64,000 nt of DNA. It comes from Chrysoperla carnea (Eukaryota > Arthropoda > Insecta > Neuroptera > Chrysopidae). Within the stretch, counting starts at the first letter, position 1. Every line of letters begins with the position of its first letter. A program made the translations under genes and the position numbers. Positions 48,801-58,737 of this stretch are shown in pieces. The stretch covers positions 92,002,368 to 92,066,367 of the forward strand of contig NC_058337.1 in the NCBI RefSeq assembly GCF_905475395.1, read 5' to 3'. The notes under the pieces are model-generated. The model made no database searches, was not told the DNA's origin, and worked only from the letters and a program-made list of their open reading frames with translations.

Positions 48801-50799
48801 TATAAGCTCCATCGGAATCACGGCGATGAGTTTTGACAAAGTGTTCCTCACACTTAACATCTTCTGGGTTCAACGGAGTTTTGACAGGCAATTCTTCAAC
48901 TTCCCAAAACTTCTGTAACTGGTACGAAAGGTCTGTGTCAGAGTGCATTATCCAATATGATTGATACTCATTCGATGACATCGATGGACATTCACCCATA
49001 ACAAGTGTTCCGAACATGGATGGAACCAGAGAGGGGTGACCTGGAACTACAGGTTCCGAAGTCAGAAGGTTGGCGTAATGTTGTGCTCCGATGAGCATCT
49101 CAACCGAAGCAGGGCTATAGAACTGAGGATCGGCAAGTTGTAGCTGAGAAAGTTTATTGACAATAGTTTGTACAACTGGTACGGCAGGAATTTTAGTTGC
49201 TATGGTTGGTAACACAGCCGCTTCAACGGTGATAGAGAACGGACTATGTTTTGAGTTGACAGTACAAACAACAGTACCTTTGGCTGGTTGGGGTTTCCCG
49301 GATCCTATACCCGAGATGCGAATGTTAGACGCTGTCATTGGTAAAGTAAGGCGATCCTTTAGTGATTGGGATATAATATTGATCATACTTCCTGGATCGA
49401 TTAAAACTCGGACATCATGATGATGACCAAATACATCAGGAATACTAACTATAGCAGTTCCCAATAGGATTTGCTTATGCTGATGTACAGACGGCGAAGG
49501 CATAATATTACCTGACAGTGCAACGGTAGGCTCACTGGCAGATGATATAGGAGGAATATTGGCTTTACTATCATTATGAAGCATGGTATGATGGGCTTTG
49601 GAACCACAATGTCTGCATGAAAATTTAGAAGAACATGTCGATCGAGCGTGTGGTCCAAAACAGGAAAAGCATAAAAGTTTTTTACGTAAAACTTCATAGC
49701 GTTGCGAAATAGTCATATTACCAAACTGATTGCATTCTACGACTCGGTGAGATTTAGCACAACATGGACAGGTGTGACTCAAATCTGCAGGCTTGGAAGA
49801 GGTTGATTGCGCACTAGGCTTCAGTGGAGGAGAAGCATGAGCAACCATGGCTCTTTTAACTGGAACTTTCATAGAACTCATCGGCTTAGGGTAGTTTGTC
49901 TTTGCTGACGAAGAGTTAATTACCTCACATGTAGCAATACGCCCTTCTACAAATTTACGGATATCGGCATAAGTTGGTACAGCAGGATCGTTAGCTCTTG
50001 TATCCTCAAAAGCTTGACGTGTTTGAGGATCAAGCAGCCTAAGAGCCATGAACGAAATAAGAAAATCCGAAACACTAGTTAAAGCAAGGTTGTTTAAAGC
50101 TTCCACTTGAACATTAAAATCTTCTAAAAATCCTTTAAGTTGACTTTCTTGCGTAAAAGGTTTCACAGAAAATAGTTTCTGACACACATTAGATGCAATA
50201 ACTCTTTTGTTTGTGAATCTAGTGACTAAAGTTTTGTAGGCAGTTTCATAGGAATTTTCCGCAAATGGTAGACCTTGTATGGCAGTCAGAGCAGTGCTGG
50301 AGACGGAAGAACGTAGATAGCTATACTTTTCAATTGTTGAGAGATGGCCTTGATTATGAATCAATGTATCAAATAATGATTTAAATGAATCAAACTTTTC
50401 ATAAGTCCCATCAAATGTCGGCAGAGTGATATGAGGCAATTTTGGTTTGATTGTTGGGGCGGAAGGAGTTGAAACGGTTTGTGGTTCAGGCCAAGAAGCC
50501 TCCGCAGCTCTAACAGCATAGAACAAATCGTCAAATGCCTGTGAGGATGCTAAAACGTCTGATATTCGATTTTCGACAGCTGCTAAGGCGTTTGTTTCTA
50601 ATATTTTATTCTGAACGGCATCGAATTCGGAATATGCTTTGTCCAACGTTTTACATCTTGCTTTAAATTGCCTGCATATGTTTAAATCTTTCAAACGTGG
50701 AATTAAATCGAACGCTTGTTGTATACTTTGAAAATATCGTTCCCGCCTGGCAACTAAAACCTGGAGATCGGAAGCCGCTTTTTCCTGACTAGTAGGCAT
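45847..50799 (-). CDS. BEL/Pao gag-pol polyprotein, RT-RNase H junction deleted
   Basis: Encodes 1650 residues from MPTSQEKAA; an in-frame Met 24 codons upstream would add an unlikely hydrophobic, AT-encoded head. Order by residue: gag (DUF1759-like) about 120-290; cysteine/histidine knuckles 344-356, 377-389 and 395-408; aspartic protease (DUF1758-like) with IDPGS at Asp468; RT with Asp794 and YIDD at 870-873; RNase H residues Asp975 (GFSDAS), Glu1019, Asp1050 (FTDS) and Asp1096; integrase zinc finger HxxxxH...CxxC about 1281-1321; integrase core Asp1353, Asp1419 (SDRGTNF) and Glu1471 (GLWEAG); a DUF5641-like C-terminus 1570-1645. Family members normally carry a further ~100 residues (the Peptidase_A17-named RT connection with a DPLG-like motif) between RT and GFSDAS. 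Here the chain passes from FCYRIETIKI straight to PRDILDTY near residue 956. The frame is kept, but RT/RNase H function is doubtful. Confidence 0.95.
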   Translation of the reverse strand: MPTSQEKAASDLQVLVARRERYFQSIQQAFDLIPRLKDLNICRQFKARCKTLDKAYSEFDAVQNKILETNALAAVENRISDVLASSQAFDDLFYAVRAAEASWPEPQTVSTPSAPTIKPKLPHITLPTFDGTYEKFDSFKSLFDTLIHNQGHLSTIEKYSYLRSSVSSTALTAIQGLPFAENSYETAYKTLVTRFTNKRVIASNVCQKLFSVKPFTQESQLKGFLEDFNVQVEALNNLALTSVSDFLISFMALRLLDPQTRQAFEDTRANDPAVPTYADIRKFVEGRIATCEVINSSSAKTNYPKPMSSMKVPVKRAMVAHASPPLKPSAQSTSSKPADLSHTCPCCAKSHRVVECNQFGNMTISQRYEVLRKKLLCFSCFGPHARSTCSSKFSCRHCGSKAHHTMLHNDSKANIPPISSASEPTVALSGNIMPSPSVHQHKQILLGTAIVSIPDVFGHHHDVRVLIDPGSMINIISQSLKDRLTLPMTASNIRISGIGSGKPQPAKGTVVCTVNSKHSPFSITVEAAVLPTIATKIPAVPVVQTIVNKLSQLQLADPQFYSPASVEMLIGAQHYANLLTSEPVVPGHPSLVPSMFGTLVMGECPSMSSNEYQSYWIMHSDTDLSYQLQKFWEVEELPVKTPLNPEDVKCEEHFVKTHRRDSDGAYIVRLPFRNGEAPELGDNRVSALNRLTKLEKRLEKQPTFKDLYHANIQDYLSSGHMVLAKKNSSYVLTHHGVTKDSSTTKVRVVFNPAEKTNATFPSLNETLLAGPKLQNSINDIVLNFRLHRVAITGDVKQMYRAIKLDERDSKFQQILWRFDPSQPVQQYEITRVCFGITSSPYHALRVMKQLIQDEGFKYPTAAKVLETDMYIDDVCTGASSIAEARQLRADLSALLSTAGFQLRKWASSHAAVLSDLPHEYKEKPHKFGDIETIQVLGIQWISEDDVFCYRIETIKIPRDILDTYIHPPELVGFSDASSSAMAAAVYLRVVCSDQRVLISLIRAKTKVAPVKPVTIPRLELNASCMLAKIIESLLPLRARLHIEKLYLFTDSMVVLSWLRTPAHLLKVFVANRVVNILDRTLPSQWFHVPTADNPADIASRGCMPSQLVNHKLWWSGPDFLREDFSLWPSQEVASVPDLPDLKEVDPSLIGHVTGGDDGVVLLLERFSSLVRAKRVIAWMLRFRRNTSLPKEQRNFQCLSVAELRNAEIVLIKITQHFYLPHEIDSVRQGVRSKSFPSLTPFLDNDLLRVGGRLAEAPVSYDARHPFILPAKCHLSKLIVEHFHITSLHGGNKIVQCLIQQSYYIPRVRELVRKIIFKCTRCVRFIAKPNQPFMSSLPASRFVQGRPFVHTGVDLAGPYPIKDGSRRNSPINKCYFALFVCFSTKAIHLELLSSLSTDCFLAALDRFIARRGLPKTMFSDRGTNFVGASRVLEETFQFVRENSKIFSDYLLGREIEWVFNAPANPSAGGLWEAGVKSVKHHLKRLLSDRALLYEELCTLLARIEAILNSRPLGISASCPIDDISCLTPGHFLIGAPLLSRPEPDITNVPSNRIPRWELLRQVSQHFWKRWSREYLHTLIQRQKWWDHVENVKVGDVVVIMVENQPPIKWPLARITALLPAKDGVVRIVKLRTSSGHLTRPVRKLLILPVLP

Positions 50800-51058
50800 T
50801 TTGATGATAAAAAAGGAAAAAAAAACAAAACAATTTGGAAAACAAAGTTTAAACAAGAATAATTTAATCAAACCACCTATTTATCAAAAATCGATCAATT
50901 AAACAAGCAAATCCATCAAATAAATAAATCACAAATATAAATTAATAAATTACTCATTCAATCGATCAATTGTTAACAAGTTTGGAAAACAAAGGGTTTA
51001 TCCAAAAGTGATTTAATAAAACCACCACTTATTCAAATGAAAATCAATCAATCAATCA

Positions 51059-51345
51059 GGCAAATTTATAAAATATCAAAATAAATCAATTAATTAATCA
51101 GGCAAATCCGTAAAATATCAAAAATCAATTAATTAATTAATCAGGCAAATTTATGAAATATCAAAATCAATTAATTAATTAATAAGGCAAATTTATGAAA
51201 TATCGAAACAATTAATTAATTAATAAGGCAAATTTATGAAATATCGAAACAATTAATTAATTAATAAGGCAAATTTATGAAATATCGAAACAATTAATTA
51301 ATTAATAAGGCAAATTTATAAAATATCAAAAATCAATTAATTAAT
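51059..51345. repeat. 41-43 bp tandem array in the BEL leader, ~7 copies
   Basis: The word GGCAAAT recurs at 51059, 51101, 51144, 51186, 51227, 51268 and 51309, spacing 41-43. The last four units are almost identical ('ggcaaatttatgaaatatcg' plus an AATTAATTAATTAAT stretch); the first three are more diverged. There are no unique spacers, so this is a tandem array. Confidence 0.93.
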
Positions 51346-51650
51346 TAATCCATCAATTTGTTAAAAAAAACAAATGAAATTCATTTCGACATGATTGTGC
51401 AATAAAATGATATCAAAACAACACAGCAATTGTATAACATATTTTGAGTCAACAAATCCAATAAGTTTTATAATGTTTGCATTTTGTTCTTGTTTCAAAT
51501 AAATTTCAAAATTAAATTCCAAAATAAAATATTCAATTTTAATTTCAAATTAAATAATGGTAATTAATGGCAACCAAACAATTAAGTAAATGTTCACTCT
51601 GGCATGGCAATAATGTATCCCAGGGAATAACAATAAAATGGGAACGGGAT

Positions 51651-51668
51651 TCGGCTCAGACAGGACCA
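51651..51668 (-). other. Candidate primer binding site
   Basis: Five bases inside the 5' LTR the minus strand reads TGGTCCTGTCTGAGCCGA. It starts with TGG, as required to pair with a tRNA 3'-CCA end. I cannot name the primer tRNA from memory. Confidence 0.4.
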
Positions 51669-51673
51669 AATAA

Positions 51674-52011
51674 TGTTGAGTACGAAAATCAAATTAGGAA
51701 AATTAGCTGGTGCTTACCTTATTATTATTCCTTGGAAAACATAACTTTATTTAAATTATTATATTGGCGCGATATCGTCCACAAAACACATAAAACTTTA
51801 TATAACACGTATATTGTTTAAACTGGTTTTTAACTCAACGATCAAAACGTATATTGATTAAACTGGCTTTTAACACACCACAACGATCAATAATGTATAT
51901 TGATTAAAGGTGTGTCTAGATCACGCACATAATTTGCGCATTGTGCGTTTGTGTAGGCACCAGTGTAAAAGGAATGGTTAAGGGATCCGTACCATAAGGA
52001 AGGTCCATACA
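51674..52011 (-). repeat. BEL/Pao 5' LTR, 338 bp
   Basis: The promoter-bearing LTR of this insertion, reading leftward. TATATAAAG lies at 51796-51804, which predicts transcription start about 30 bases further left. It carries the same U3 tandem repeats as the 3' LTR and differs from it at one base. Confidence 0.97.
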
Positions 52012-52016
52012 ATAAG
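52012..52016. repeat. BEL target-site duplication, right
   Basis: ATAAG directly outside the 5' LTR, matching 45267-45271. Confidence 0.9.
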
Positions 52017-52172
52017 AATTCTGATCAACTTTAATAGCCAACACACAAAAATTAGCCAATTATATGTGTTACTTTTTACGTTTTTACAGTTGAGAAGATG
52101 AAATATTTATCTCTGTTTGGCTAATTTGCTAACATTTTAAGCTTACGCATTACGTTTTTTGTAATATGTATG

Positions 52173-52440
52173 ATAATAATAATAATAATAATAATAATAT
52201 GTCTTTATTCATAAGATAGTTTACAACAAAAAACTATATAAATTGAGTCAAATAAGAAAAAACAATTTTAGATCACATTTAAAAAAAATTCATCAACAGA
52301 ATACAAACATTTATCGACTAAATACAATTTTAGTTCTTTTAAAAATATTAAGCCGCTTAGATTTTTAATATTATTTGGAACTTTATTATAAAGTTTTATG
52401 ACCATATTTATTGACCCATTTTTAATTTGGGTTTTTTTTG
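52173..52440 (-). pseudogene. 3' end of a Jockey/CR1-like non-LTR retrotransposon
   Basis: On the minus strand, about 55 codons ending at a TAA (52268-52270) read IKLYNKVPNNIKNL ... LYLVDKCLYSVDEFF. This is the characteristic end of reverse transcriptase ORFs in Jockey/CR1-type LINEs ('LYN-LP--IKN', '-FYSVDEF-'). The following 3' UTR has AATAAA and closes with a (TAT)n tail at 52173-52199, as these elements do. Upstream, the reading is broken at an A-run near 52431-52438, with a stop in the continuing frame. It is a decayed, 5'-truncated copy about 160 bases outside the BEL insertion. Confidence 0.75.
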
Positions 52441-54236
52441 GTCACAAATATCGCACACATTGCAATTTACACTCAGATAGTAAGACATTTGGCTCTATAA
52501 AACTCTAATTGCATGGTATCACATAAGCGTTTTCAAAAGTCCATTGCAAAATCACTTGAGCAAAAAAAAAAATCCAGGTCAAAGGTTTTTTCCAAACATC
52601 TCGTAAACTATTTAGTTTATTGGTGTTAAAGCTATTATTATGTTTGCGAGTTAATTTTGGGCAAAAAAGCAAATTTTTTCGAAATATTTAACTGAGAATG
52701 CGACTATTTCGAAACTTTAACTACGAAATATTTTATAATTAGCAGATCGACTTTTTTTTTGTCTTATTTTTTTGGGCTATGATCTAATTACTGAATTCAC
52801 TTTCTTATGACAAGATCTCATTGATTTCAATAAGCATGACAAAAGTAAAAACTTTTAGCCATTGACTTTGTAACATTCTGTATAATTACATAAAATGATT
52901 CACTGAATTCACATAAATTGTATGGAATTTTAAACAAAATTATTTCCACATGGCTTTAAACAAAGTTTATTATATACATTTTAAGTTTGCTTTCATATAG
53001 TCATTTAAATGAGTGCTGATGCTGTCTCTTAATTTTTTTTCACTAGGTAATTATCATCTCTCCCTACCGTCTGTTCATTTTGCTTATTCGCTGACTCCCC
53101 CAACAACAACTACTATAGTTAACTAACCGTACGTTCTTGTTCGTACGCTAGTAGTTAAAATGTTATAATAAATTCTTGTCCTGTTTATTTGAGACATTTA
53201 AGAAGAACTTCTTGACATATTAAAATACTTCACATAAGATGAATTTAATCAACAACAAAAACAAAGTTTAATGGATAAGTAGTTGAGAGTCATAGTTTTT
53301 AATAAAATGACAACTTTTTCAAAACACTTCAACAATATTTTACACAAAATGTATATAAAAACTGTATGATGTTGTTTAAATTTGTTATTTAAAGTAACAT
53401 TAAAAATTACTTAAGTAAATAAAAATAATAAAAAATAAGTCGTTGAGTTACTTAAGATTGTCTTTTAAATATTAAATTAACAAAGTCATTTTTCTTTTTT
53501 TTGTGTGTTTCATTAAATACCGACTACCGAAATGTTTTTAATTTATTGTGTCTGTGTTTTTTTCCCTTCTCTACCCCGACTAATATTGTCATGTAATAAC
53601 AAGTTTTGTTTTGATAGTAAATATTAAGTTTCTCTAGAGTATCCTTGGGCTTCAGAGTTTTATGAATCTTTGAACAGAAAAACGGGTTTCTTTGATCATA
53701 AGTAAATTTGGAAATTATCGTAATTCATGTTGAGAAAATTATTTTCGTGTTGAAGAAGTTGTAGTGCTGAGCAACGCATGCAAATTATTAAACTTTTTTC
53801 TATCAAAGTTCATGCCCATTTTGAGCTATGTAACTTTTATGAAATGAATATAATATACAACCCACGGTCAGAATGTTGCATGCCCTGACGTATGTGGGCT
53901 GATGTTAAGACGAGGAAGTTTCTGGCCTAGGGTCTTAATACAATAATTATCCTTAATATGGTAATAATTTATTGGACAATCCTATTAAGGAAGACTTTAT
54001 CTACCTACTTTAATTTCAAACTTTTATAGGTCACTTTATAGGCATAGAATTTTATACAAATGTACGGCTACGAATAAAGTTGGCTATATTTATATAATTT
54101 ATACGAAAAATGTATAATGTATGGCTTAAAAATTTAAGTTTTGAATTGAGCTACTACATTTTCCCCTACAATTAACACTTAGTGTCCAATAATTAGTAAG
54201 CATTATGGCAGTACGAGCGCCCAGGCAAGTTTAGGC
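52441..54236. other. Intergenic DNA, nothing firm
   Basis: The first part may still belong to the decayed LINE. A slightly GC-richer stretch at 53045-53160 shows no ORF. No gene is supported. Confidence 0.5.
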
Positions 54237-54441
54237 TTGTGGTTGAAATTATTTGTACCTTTTTTCAACTTTAATGATGAATTTTGTTATAACTGTAGAC
54301 GAAAGAAAAGAATACATTTTTTTCGATATCTGCCTTGGTTTACCATATATTGGAAGCAAAATAATTCAATTTTCGATATTTGGAAAATTACTCCGGATAT
54401 CGACAAATTTTATTTTTAAGTCTTATCTTGTCAAGTTATAA
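54237..54441 (+). repeat. Dispersed repeat, 'cgatatctgcc' module
   Basis: Shares 'ggttgaaattatt', 'tcaactt.aatgatgaa', 'tgtagacgaaa' and 'tttcgatatctgcc' with 63182-63290. Open frames across it are incidental. Confidence 0.65.
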
Positions 54442-54887
54442 CATAATTCACCATCAAATTGAAAATATATATTTTTCTAAATTTATGTCCTCACAACCGT
54501 GCTCATACATCCTTAATTAGTCGGGCACAATGGTTTCTTTTTTTGTTTTCAGTAAATCATTTAGGTTTGAACTTTTTTTTTAATTTTACTGGCTTTAGCT
54601 ACAGCTATACAGCAGCTATTTACAATGTTAAGGCTTTAACTAGTTTTTTAATTTTATTTCCACCGACATGACAAGTTTTGGAGAAATCTATGAAAACATA
54701 TCATCTATCTACCGTTTTCCCATAAGATCAATGTTAAATATTCCTACTTTTGAAATCATTTATTTTTTTAAATAATCGTGCAACACCTCCTAAAATTCGA
54801 TTTCAGAATTGGTTTAGACTTCAACTTCATATAAAAACAACTTCATCTAAAAAAAATCAAGCCTTTTATCCAAAATTGTCCTGGCGC

Positions 54888-55401
54888 TCGTACGTCCTTA
54901 GGCTAGGTTAGGTTAGAGTGGCTGCCCTGGGGTGGGACACACTTAGACCATAGACCCTGGCCACTACTCCATGAACCATTTGAAGCTGTTTAAAAACAGC
55001 AGGAGGGCTTCGACGTCGACTGACTTTAGATCGGAGAGGTCGTAAAAGAGAGGCTGGCTCAAGTTAGTCCATCTCCTCATGACAAGAGCTGAGCAATGAC
55101 AGAGAAGATGAGATATTGTCTCCTCCTCATTACCACTGTGACAGCTCCTGCAGTAGTCGTGATACACTGTCAGGCCTAAGCGTTCAGCATGCTTGCTGCC
55201 CAGTCTGTGTCCTGTGATAGCCACATCAACTTTGCGAACAGAGGCCCTTGGAAGTGATATGAGAACTTCGGAACACCTGCGATTGTACTCAGACCATATC
55301 TGTCTTGTAGTACCACAAGTACGTTCTTCCCTTCATCTAAGATTGGACTTTTTCAGAATATTCTCTCTCAGGAGTAACTTGCAGTTCGTACGTCGTTAAG
55401 C
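54888..55401 (-). mobile_element. 5'-truncated non-LTR retrotransposon with target duplication
   Basis: On the minus strand about 120 codons (to the TAG at 54964-54966) read WSEYNRRCSEVL ... TGHRLGSKHAERLGL ... CRSCHSGNEEETISHLLCHC ... FKWFM. This is the C-terminal RNase H-tail and CCHC region of an insect LINE ORF2 (Jockey/LOA/I-like). The 3' tail ends in repeated CCTAA. A 16-bp near-duplication 'tcgtacgtc.tta.gc' at 54888-54903 and 55386-55401 (two mismatches) fits a target-site duplication. The reading frame is closed upstream by a stop near 55339, so the copy is dead. Confidence 0.85.
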
Positions 55402-55974
55402 GTTAAACGATTTTGAAATAAGATAATTTACAATAATTGAATAAATTATTATAAATAAACAGAATGTTGTTTTTGAACTTTGTTGTTCCGTAACCAAACA
55501 TTTCAACATCAAGTCGAACACATAATTCATACTTGCATTTAACTTTAACACTAAATAATGTGTTAATTTCAGCAGGTATGTTATGCACTTCTATTTCTAT
55601 TAGAAAACACACACAAAATAATATTATAATAAATTGAACGTAGTTAGAATTCGTTGTGTGCAACGATGTGTAGATTGCAGCAATAGAAGTTTTAAATATA
55701 TAATATAATAACTAAACCCACTTCGTAAGATTGTTTGTAGCGTCATTTACACGAAATGTTTTAAATTTTAGTCATTCATTTATGATTATGTTTATCACAT
55801 ATATTATATTACTTAGTATGGTATGAATGATTTTACAAGCTGGATTCGTTATTGAACAGTTTACATAGAAGTATAGTTTCTTCTTACTCCATGTTTACTA
55901 ACAAAATATATTGGGTTAAAATTTTTTAGAAAAGTGACGTTCATTTTAATAATTAGTGGAGAGCCGTAAGATTT
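55402..55974. other. Intergenic DNA, nothing firm
   Basis: A minus-strand open frame at 55403-55663 contains a hydrophobic stretch resembling a signal sequence, but it has no ATG and no known domain. I do not call it. Confidence 0.5.
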
Positions 55975-56245
55975 ATACCTCGAAATCCAAGAACAGTCAA
56001 TGAATCATTATAATAACTGTGCAACTGTATTGTTTAAAACTTACTTAAAGAAGCACCAGGGATTGGGAGCCACCCCTTCTAGGAGGTGGAAAATTTTATG
56101 CTGATAATTACAATGGGAATCGATATAGGAATGAATTTTTAGCAAAAAGTGTCATTGAAACATAATTCGAAAAGTCAATACTTCCCGAGTTATTGGTGAT
56201 TGAAATTCAGATTCAGATCGTACACTTTTTAAAGTACTATAAAAA
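55975..56245 (+). repeat. Dispersed repeat, 'caccccttctag' module
   Basis: Shares 'gg.agccaccccttctagga', 'ggtggaaaat', 'gggaatcgatatagg.atgaat' and 'gagttattggtgatt' with 63440-63605. At 63 kb the two modules are contiguous. Here they are separated by 1.5 kb that includes the LINE fragment at 54888-55401, which may have inserted between them. Confidence 0.65.
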
Positions 56246-56689
56246 CCTTGAAAATGAAAAAAAATTTCGTCATTTGCATAAAAATTGACGGAGTTATATA
56301 TTCTTTCGATGAATGTACGTGAATTGGTGAGAAGTGTTCGATGTAGGATGTCATTTATAATTTTTTAATTTAAAATAATATCTTAATTAACAACAAAATT
56401 TTGTCCAAATCTTCGACAAATTTTCACAGTTAGATTTTAAATGGCATCAACGAAATAATACATCCGGAATTTCGTTAGCCGATATGTTGTTACTTGCCAC
56501 AAATCAAAATACAGAACAGTATAAAACACCAAAATAAACCGTCTTTGTAAGATTAACCAATAATTTAATTCATTTCTGTGCGCAAATTAAATCTGTTACT
56601 TTCCGTGGAATTATATTTGTGATACTTATAAGCAATACAATGTAGAGTGGGTATATGTAAATCCCCATAGCCCTATCCCTATCCATATA
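56246..56689. other. Intergenic DNA, nothing seen
   Basis: AT-rich with no recognised feature. Confidence 0.55.
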
Positions 56690-57135
56690 TATTATACTAG
56701 TCAAAGTAAGGATGTTTGTTTGTTTGTTTGTTTGGTAGGCTTTCACACAAAAACTAATTAATAGATTTGAATGAAAATTAACAATATAGCTCATACAACA
56801 AAATAACACATGAGCTATAAATTATAAAGATACATTTATAAAAATAAAATAAAATAAAAAAATTTTTTCTATGACATTACACTACGCCATGTTTGAGCAT
56901 TATTTTGAACTATTAATTAAAGATTTCTTTAATTCAATTCATGGAATTTATTTTTCGATACAGTTCACAGTCACCTTTTCTGATATACTCAATGAATCAA
57001 GACTATAAAAATTATACATATTTTATCTGTGTAAAGCAATCCCTACCCTTATTTCGTTTGTTATGGATGAGGGATAAGTAAGAACAAGAGAGGTGGAGGC
57101 TATTTTAAGCTCAGCGAAGCAGGCGGGTATCAAGC
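56690..57135 (+). repeat. 'GTTTG...GCTAGTAT' dispersed repeat, copy 2
   Basis: Starts 'tatattatactagtcaaagt', runs through five GTTT units and 'cacaaaaactaattaataga', and ends 'gcgaagcaggcgggtatcaa' followed by 'gctagtata'. No ORF. Confidence 0.7.
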
Positions 57136-57470
57136 TAGTATATTATATATGACAACGTTACTTTGTCTGCTTATTTGTTTGTTACACTTTGAAAGAAATT
57201 TTTACAATAATATAGGTTTTACATCAGACTAACACGTAGCTAATATTTTAGAGATATAGAAAGCAGTTCACCCTTTTCGTCAAAAAATTTCTATTTTAAA
57301 AGCAAAAACTAAACAAATTGTATATATATAATAAACATCATTTCGAGCGTTATGCAGAAGGGATAAGTGAGATCAAAGAAGGTGAAGGCAATAACGCGGT
57401 GGTCTTTATTTTAAAATGAAAATTTCCCAGCAAAGCGGACGAGTATTATGCTAGTATAGAATATAATATG
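57125..57470 (+). repeat. 'GTTTG...GCTAGTAT' dispersed repeat, copy 3 (adjoining)
   Basis: Begins inside the last bases of copy 2 ('gctagtatattatatatgac'), passes 'tctgcttatttgtttgtt' and closes 'cagcaaagcggacgagtatt' plus 'atgctagtata'. The copies abut head to tail, as expected if one inserted into the end of the other or if the pair arose by duplication. Confidence 0.65.
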
Positions 57471-58737
57471 TTGTGTAGCATTTATATAAATTTTCACAAA
57501 CATTTTTACACTGTATGTTGGGAAGTTTTCGATTTGCTGAGTGTATATATACAACTGACTATCATGATAATTATTAATATGTGTATTATCTTTTTAAAAA
57601 GTTAATTAAGCATGCGTTTGTACTACGATAAGGACCTTTATAGTATAGTATAGTTTATAAAACGTTATTAATACCAAAGACATTTTTCACATTTATTTTT
57701 TTATCGTACTACTAACACATGATCCTAAAAAATAAAACATAAAAATGCATTGTCAGGTATTTTTTTACTTGCATAACAACCGTACCAGTTTTTTCAAATA
57801 ATTTATTGTTTGTAAAACTTTATAAAAGATATAAAAATTTAACATTGTGATAACTTTTTAGCTGTTCACACTGTTTTAGATAAATTGTTTAATGATACTG
57901 AATTGTTATGAAACGATAGTTTTACGATTTATTCTTCTCATTTTCAGGATTTGAAAACAAACATTGTGTACTTTCTGTTGAAAATATGGTAAATGGCTGA
58001 ACTATTGTACTATTTTTTTAAGATATAACAACAAAAATATTTTGGCCTGACAGTTCAATTCTTTTTAAACACTACTTATTTAAATATCGCTTTCTTTTGT
58101 CATTTTTATTAGTAACGTGTGAAGACCCATGGATAACCCTTTAGTCTACCTCCGATCACCCGTGAGAAACTCCTATAGGTACTCGTTTTTCTCTTAGCAA
58201 GCAGAAACAACCTAATTTGCCTATTTTATTGACTCAGGCACACTCAGTGACAGCACTGACATAGAACAGCGTTTTGATCCAACGAGTCGATTCAAATTTT
58301 ACCTGTTGAACATTCAACTGAATATGTTATACCAAACAGTTTATCAGGAAGGAGTAGTTATAGAATATTGAATATATCTAAAAAATTTTGCCGGGTTTTC
58401 CTCTTGTGAAGCCACTAATTATATTAGTATAAAAATAAATAATTTTGATAATAAATATTTTATAAAAGTTTAACACAAAATTTTTGAAGCTCGACAGATG
58501 CTATCCTGTGGAAACGTAACTCCAATTCATTAATACCTATACTTTGCTTAGCCTACCCGCTAAACTCATACCGCTAATCTCGTTTAAAAAAATCTCCTTC
58601 GGCAGTGGAGTTCGCTGCGTTCGCATATAGCTCTAATAAATTCCTATTCACAATGCCTGAATAATAATAAATATTACCTCAATACTATTAAAATTAGATA
58701 GTACATGTTAAGTTGTAAAATTAATGATCATATTTTT
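57471..58737. other. Intergenic DNA, nothing firm
   Basis: No gene. A GC-richer stretch at 58555-58650 ('ggcagtggagttcgctgcgt') looks like an old repeat tail, without a partner in this window. Confidence 0.5.

Larger units (their letters stand above)
50800..51673 (-). other. BEL 5' leader
   Basis: Noncoding segment between the 5' LTR and gag. It contains a ~148-base-spaced degenerate duplication ('tttggaaaacaaag' at about 50833 and 50981), the 41-bp array, and A+T-rich DNA next to the primer site. Leaders of this type carry packaging signals in other retroelements; none can be identified here. Confidence 0.75.
45272..52011 (-). mobile_element. Full-length BEL/Pao LTR retrotransposon
   Basis: In element order on the minus strand: 5' LTR (51674-52011), candidate primer binding site, an 874-base leader with a 41-bp tandem array, one gag-pol ORF (50799-45847), a 237-base tail ending in a polypurine tract, and 3' LTR (45272-45609). 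It is flanked by ATAAG on both sides. One difference between the LTRs and no stop or frameshift in the ORF indicate a recent insertion. The order gag, protease, RT, RNase H, integrase without env, and the integrase-terminal domain, are those of the BEL/Pao superfamily. RT to RNase H spacing is shorter than the family norm. Confidence 0.96.

Noticed and set aside
45832..49697. Several 70-108 codon frames within the retrotransposon
   Set aside because: All lie antisense or out of frame to the long gag-pol ORF and are its shadows.
51059..51345. Regular 41-bp repeats that could suggest a CRISPR array
   Set aside because: Units are contiguous without unique spacers, lie in the leader of an LTR retrotransposon, and the genome is an insect's; no cas genes.
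54898..54920. TTAGG-like repeats suggesting a telomere or internal telomeric site
   Set aside because: Only about three units, located exactly at the 3' tail of a LINE fragment, with ordinary DNA on both sides.
55403..55663. Minus-strand frame with a signal-peptide-like hydrophobic stretch
   Set aside because: No ATG, no recognisable mature domain, and a stop is reached upstream before any start.
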